Source: Mycobacterium interjectum
GTDB lineage: Bacteria; Actinomycetota; Actinomycetes; Mycobacteriales; Mycobacteriaceae
Length of the DNA stretch: 64,000 nt
Reading direction: 5' to 3'
Assembly (NCBI GenBank): GCA_002102225.1
Contig: LQPB01000013.1
Coordinates: 1 to 64,000 of the forward strand
Within the stretch, counting starts at the first letter, position 1, and each line of letters starts with the position of its first letter. Made by a program: the position numbers and the translations under genes. This document shows positions 60,649-64,000 of this stretch, one piece after another. The notes beneath the pieces are model-generated. The model was given only the letters and a program-made list of their open reading frames with translations. It was not told where the DNA came from and made no database searches.

Positions 60649-60756
60649 CTTGAGCGTTTGAGCGAGACCGATTTCCCGGCTGACGCCTGCGCGAGCGTGC
60701 GCATTTGCACGGCGAGTGCGCCGTGTCGCCGTACCAACACGCACGCTGGGCAAAAT

Positions 60757-62205
60757 TCACACCGGCAGCAGCTGGTCGATCACCGCGGCCAACTGCTTGG
60801 CGGACCGGCATTCGTGCATCGTGATGACGTCTTGGTAGCGCGGCACCGCCGAGTCGCCGCTGCCCCACAGGTGCTTGGGTTCGGGGTTGAGCCAATGCGC
60901 GTGCCGGCTCGCGGTCACCATGTGGGCCAGCAGCTCGGTCTCCGGATTGCGGTAGTTGGTGCGTCCGTCGCCGAGCACCAGCAGTGAGGCGCGCGGCGAC
61001 AGCACGTTGGGAAACGCTTGCGCGAACGACGCGAACGCATTGCCGTAATCGGAGTGCCCGTCGCGGCTGTACACCCCGGCCTCGCGGGTGATGCGCTGGA
61101 TCGCGACGGCCAGGTCGGCTTCCGGGCCGAACATGTGGGTCACCTCGTCGGTCGTGTCGATGAACGCGAACACGCGGACCCTCGAGAACTGTTGGCGCAG
61201 CGCGTGCACCAGCAGCAGGGTGAAGTGGCTGAACCCGGCGACCGAGCCCGACACGTCGCACAGCACCACCAGTTCCGGGCGCGCCGGCCGGGGTTTGGCC
61301 AGCACCACGTCGATCGGCACGCCACCGGTGGACATCGACTTGCGCAGCGTCTTGCGCAGGTCGATCACCCCGGCGCGCGAGCGTCGCCGGCGCGCCGCCA
61401 GCCGGGTCGCCAGGGTGCGGGCCAGCGGCGCCACGACGCGTTGCATCTGGCGCAGCTGTTCGCCCGAGGCGCGCAGGAACTCGACGTTCTCGGAAAGCTG
61501 TGGGATGCCGTACATCTGGACGTGGTCGCGGCCGAGCTGCTCGGCCGTGCGGCGCTTGGTCTCCGCGTCGACCATCTTGCGAAGCTGCGTAATTCGCTGC
61601 GCGGCAAGCGCTTTGGCGATCTGCTCCTGGGTGGGTGTGGGCTCGTCGCCGTACGGGGCGAGCAGGCCAGCCAGCAGCTTGCCCTCCAATTCGTCCAGCG
61701 CCATCGCCTTGAGCGCCTGGTACGACGAGAACGACGGGCCTCGGCTGGAACTGTATTTGCCGTAGGCCTCCACGATCCGCGCGACCATCGCCACCAGCCG
61801 CTCGTCCATGTCCGCGAGGTCGGGGTTCTCGTTGAGCAGGTCCAGCAGCATCTGGCGCATCGCTTCGACGTCGTCGGCCGGCAACGCTTCACCGCCCGGC
61901 GCCGCGTCGGCCGCATCGTCGGTGACCACCGCGCGTGCGCCCAACGCCGCGGGAAACCACAAGTCGAACATGGCGTCATAGGTGTCGCGGTGATCGGGGC
62001 GGCGCAGCACCGCGCAGGCGATGCCCTCGCGCAGCACCTCGCGATCGCTCAAGCCGAGGGTGGCCATCACCCGGCCGGCGTCCACGGTCTCCGAGGGCCC
62101 CACCGAAATGCCCACGCCGCGAAGCGCTTCCACGAACCCCACCAGGTGGCCCGGCAGCCCATGCGGGGCGAGCGGGCGGGTGGGGCGGACGCGGCGGGCG
62201 GCCAT
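60757..62205 (-). CDS. VWA-domain protein partnered with MoxR ATPase
   Basis: A 482-aa cytoplasmic protein with a C-terminal von Willebrand A domain. The metal-ion site motif is [12 protein letters not shown] (DxSxS), followed by [10 protein letters not shown] and [13 protein letters not shown]. The N-terminal part is helical. Such proteins work with MoxR AAA ATPases as chaperone-like pairs for metal insertion or complex assembly. ATG 62205 shares its A with the stop of the MoxR gene (TGATG). Syntenic with Rv2425c. The target is unknown. Confidence 0.9.
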   Translation of the reverse strand: MAARRVRPTRPLAPHGLPGHLVGFVEALRGVGISVGPSETVDAGRVMATLGLSDREVLREGIACAVLRRPDHRDTYDAMFDLWFPAALGARAVVTDDAADAAPGGEALPADDVEAMRQMLLDLLNENPDLADMDERLVAMVARIVEAYGKYSSSRGPSFSSYQALKAMALDELEGKLLAGLLAPYGDEPTPTQEQIAKALAAQRITQLRKMVDAETKRRTAEQLGRDHVQMYGIPQLSENVEFLRASGEQLRQMQRVVAPLARTLATRLAARRRRSRAGVIDLRKTLRKSMSTGGVPIDVVLAKPRPARPELVVLCDVSGSVAGFSHFTLLLVHALRQQFSRVRVFAFIDTTDEVTHMFGPEADLAVAIQRITREAGVYSRDGHSDYGNAFASFAQAFPNVLSPRASLLVLGDGRTNYRNPETELLAHMVTASRHAHWLNPEPKHLWGSGDSAVPRYQDVITMHECRSAKQLAAVIDQLLPV

Positions 62206-63080
62206 CAGTTGAGCCTGAGCTCCCCGGCCGCGCGTTGCTGGTCGGATTGGTGTTTGAGGACCACACCGAGTGTCTGGGCGACCACCGCGTCGTCGATGGT
62301 GTCCAGGCCAAGCGCCAGCAGCGTGCGGCCCCAGTCGATCGTCTCGGCGATGGAGGGCACCTTCTTCAGCTGCATCCCGCGCAGCACGCCGATGATGCGC
62401 ACCAACTCCTCGGCCAGGTGCGCGGGCAGCTCGGGGACCCGCGACAGCAGGATGCGCCGCTCGAGGTCGGGGCTGGGGAAGTCGATGTGCAGGAACAGGC
62501 AGCGGCGTTTGAGCGCCTCGGACAGTTCGCGGGTGGCGTTGGAGGTCAGCACCACGAGCGGTGTCCGCTCGGCGGTGATCGTGCCCAATTCGGGGACGGT
62601 CACCGCGAAGTCGGACAGCACCTCGAGCAGCAGGCCTTCGATCTCGATGTCGGCCTTGTCGGTCTCGTCGATCAGCAACACGGTCGGCTCGGTGCGCCGG
62701 ATGGCGGTCAACAGCGGACGCTGCAGCAGGAACTCCTCGCTGAACACGTCGTCCTTGGTCTGATCCCAGTCGCCGGAGCCGGCCTGAATACGAAGTATCT
62801 GCTTGGCGTGGTTCCACTCGTACAGCGCGCGCGCCTCGTCGACGCCCTCGTAGCACTGCAGGCGCACCAGGCCCGAGCCGGTTGCCTGCGCCACGGCGCG
62901 GGCCAGCTCGGTCTTGCCGACGCCGGCGGGACCCTCCACCAGCAGCGGCTTGCCGAGCCGGTCGGCCAGGAACACGGCGGTCGCGGTGGCGGTGTCGGGC
63001 AGGTAACCGGTCTCGGCCAACCGCCGCGAGACGTCGTCGATGTCGGCGAACAACGGCGCCGGCCGGGCGGGCACACTCAC
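62205..63080 (-). CDS. MoxR-type AAA ATPase
   Basis: A 291-aa AAA+ ATPase. Walker A is GPAGVGKTE, Walker B is LLIDETDKAD, sensor 1 is VVLTSNATRELS, and the arginine-finger region is ALKRRCLFLHIDFP. The GTG at 63080, ten bases after AGGAG, gives exactly the family length; another GTG lies at 63074. Coupled to the VWA gene downstream. Lies 35 bases after proA on the same strand. Confidence 0.92.
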   Translation of the reverse strand: MSVPARPAPLFADIDDVSRRLAETGYLPDTATATAVFLADRLGKPLLVEGPAGVGKTELARAVAQATGSGLVRLQCYEGVDEARALYEWNHAKQILRIQAGSGDWDQTKDDVFSEEFLLQRPLLTAIRRTEPTVLLIDETDKADIEIEGLLLEVLSDFAVTVPELGTITAERTPLVVLTSNATRELSEALKRRCLFLHIDFPSPDLERRILLSRVPELPAHLAEELVRIIGVLRGMQLKKVPSIAETIDWGRTLLALGLDTIDDAVVAQTLGVVLKHQSDQQRAAGELRLN

Positions 63081-63115
63081 AATCTCAGTTCTCCTAAAGC
63101 TTTCTTCTCGGGGCG

Positions 63116-64000
63116 TCAGGCCGGGCGGGTCTGCCCGTCCCCCCACGCGATCCACTTGGTGGAGGTCAGTTCCGGCAATCCCATCGGTCCGCGGGCATGC
63201 AGCTTCTGCGTGGAGATGCCGATCTCGGCGCCGAACCCGAACTGCTCGCCGTCGGTGAAGGCCGTCGACGCGTTGACCATCACCGCGGCCGCGTCGACTC
63301 CGTCGGTAAAGCGTTGGGCCGCAGCCATGTTCGTGGTCACGATGGACTCGGTGTGGCCGGTCCCGTACTCGTTGATGTGGGCGATCGCGGCGTCTACGCC
63401 GTCGACCACCGCCACCGCGATGTCCATCGACAGGTATTCGCGGCGCAGGTCGGTCTCGTCGGCGTCCGCACCAAGCCCGCCGTGAACGGTCACCCCGGCG
63501 TCCTCCAGGGCGTCGATCAGCCTGGGCATGGCAACGGCTGCGATCGCGGCGTCGACCAGCAGCGTCTCGGCGGCGTTGCAGACGCTGGGCCGCCGGGTCT
63601 TGGAGTTCAACAGGATACGTTCCGCCACGTCCAGGTCGGCGGCTTCGTGCACGTACACGTGGCAGTTGCCGACGCCGGTCTCGATGGTGGGCACCTGGGC
63701 GTCGCGCACCACCGCGTCGATCAGGTTCGCTCCCCCGCGCGGGATCACCACGTCGACCAGGCCGCGGGCCTGGATCAGGTGGGTGACCGTGGATCGGTCG
63801 GCGGCCGACAGCAGCTGGACCGCGTCGGCGGGTAGGTCCTCGCCGATCAGCGACGCGCGTAGCACGTCGACGAGGGCCTGATTGGACTTCGCCGCCGACG
63901 AACTGCCGCGCAGCAGCACCGCGTTGCCGGACTTGAGCGCCAAGCCGAAGGCGTCCACGGTGACGTTGGGCCGGCCCTCGTAGATCATGCCGACGACGCC
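63116..64000 (-). CDS. proA: Gamma-glutamyl phosphate reductase, 3' part
   Basis: The window ends inside this gene, so only the last ~294 residues are seen; the frame stays open at 64000. ProA reduces gamma-glutamyl phosphate to glutamate semialdehyde in proline synthesis. [36 protein letters not shown], the catalytic Cys in [15 protein letters not shown], and [22 protein letters not shown] are diagnostic. Syntenic with Rv2427c. Confidence 0.97.
   Translation of the reverse strand, partial: GVVGMIYEGRPNVTVDAFGLALKSGNAVLLRGSSSAAKSNQALVDVLRASLIGEDLPADAVQLLSAADRSTVTHLIQARGLVDVVIPRGGANLIDAVVRDAQVPTIETGVGNCHVYVHEAADLDVAERILLNSKTRRPSVCNAAETLLVDAAIAAVAMPRLIDALEDAGVTVHGGLGADADETDLRREYLSMDIAVAVVDGVDAAIAHINEYGTGHTESIVTTNMAAAQRFTDGVDAAAVMVNASTAFTDGEQFGFGAEIGISTQKLHARGPMGLPELTSTKWIAWGDGQTRPA

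Noticed and set aside
60635-60756. Small gene between nadD and the VWA gene
   Set aside because: The interval holds the nadD -10 region and short overlapping frames with no coding signal.

Overview
The window is a high-GC, gene-dense mycobacterial chromosome segment. Its backbone follows, from memory, the Mycobacterium tuberculosis order Rv2388c to Rv2427c: hemW, sirA-cysH-chelatase, ggtB, cysA/W/T-subI, GH15 trehalase, lppR, lepA, rnz, the ATP-grasp operon, rpsT, holA, comEC/EA, degV, octT, gpgP, rsfS, nadD, VWA/MoxR and proA. Lipid genes (MmpL, MmpS, PapA, FAAL), leaderless starts and GTG/TTG starts all point to Mycobacterium. The species cannot be fixed from this sequence alone.

Layout. 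1-2013: a SulP anion permease. 2024-3196: hemW. 3426-6751: cysteine leader peptide, then sirA, cysH and a sirohydrochlorin chelatase, which together reduce APS to sulfide and supply siroheme iron. 6811-8687: a small accessory patch (alpha/beta hydrolase, TetR, SnoaL). 8837-10768: ggtB. 10770-14745: the sulfate ABC importer behind a second cysteine leader peptide. 14783-30867: housekeeping and envelope genes, including a translationally coupled ATP-grasp / alpha-E / transglutaminase operon and a competence-like comEA-comEC-holA operon.

About 26 kb (31022-57334) sits where M. tuberculosis carries only eis. It begins with two acyl-CoA dehydrogenases and a flavin/F420-type oxidoreductase. A divergent glycolipid cluster follows: an 11.1-kb bimodular PKS facing papA-mmpL-chp-fadD. 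The gene order matches the trehalose polyphleate (TPP) locus of other mycobacteria. The malonyl-type ATs and the domain set KS-AT-KR-ACP / KS-AT-DH-ER-KR-ACP suit straight-chain, periodically unsaturated phleic acids. The insert ends with an NAD(P)-binding reductase and an MmpS-MmpL pair.

57317-64000 returns to the conserved backbone: the nadD-rsfS-gpgP-octT-degV operon (NAD synthesis, ribosome silencing, methylglucose lipopolysaccharide maturation), the VWA/MoxR pair and the 3' part of proA.

The most informative regulatory signals are the two leaderless, cysteine-codon-ending short ORFs in front of the two sulfur operons. Each is followed by RNA pairings that could mask or free the downstream ribosome binding site. 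No IS element, CRISPR array, tRNA or rRNA was recognised.
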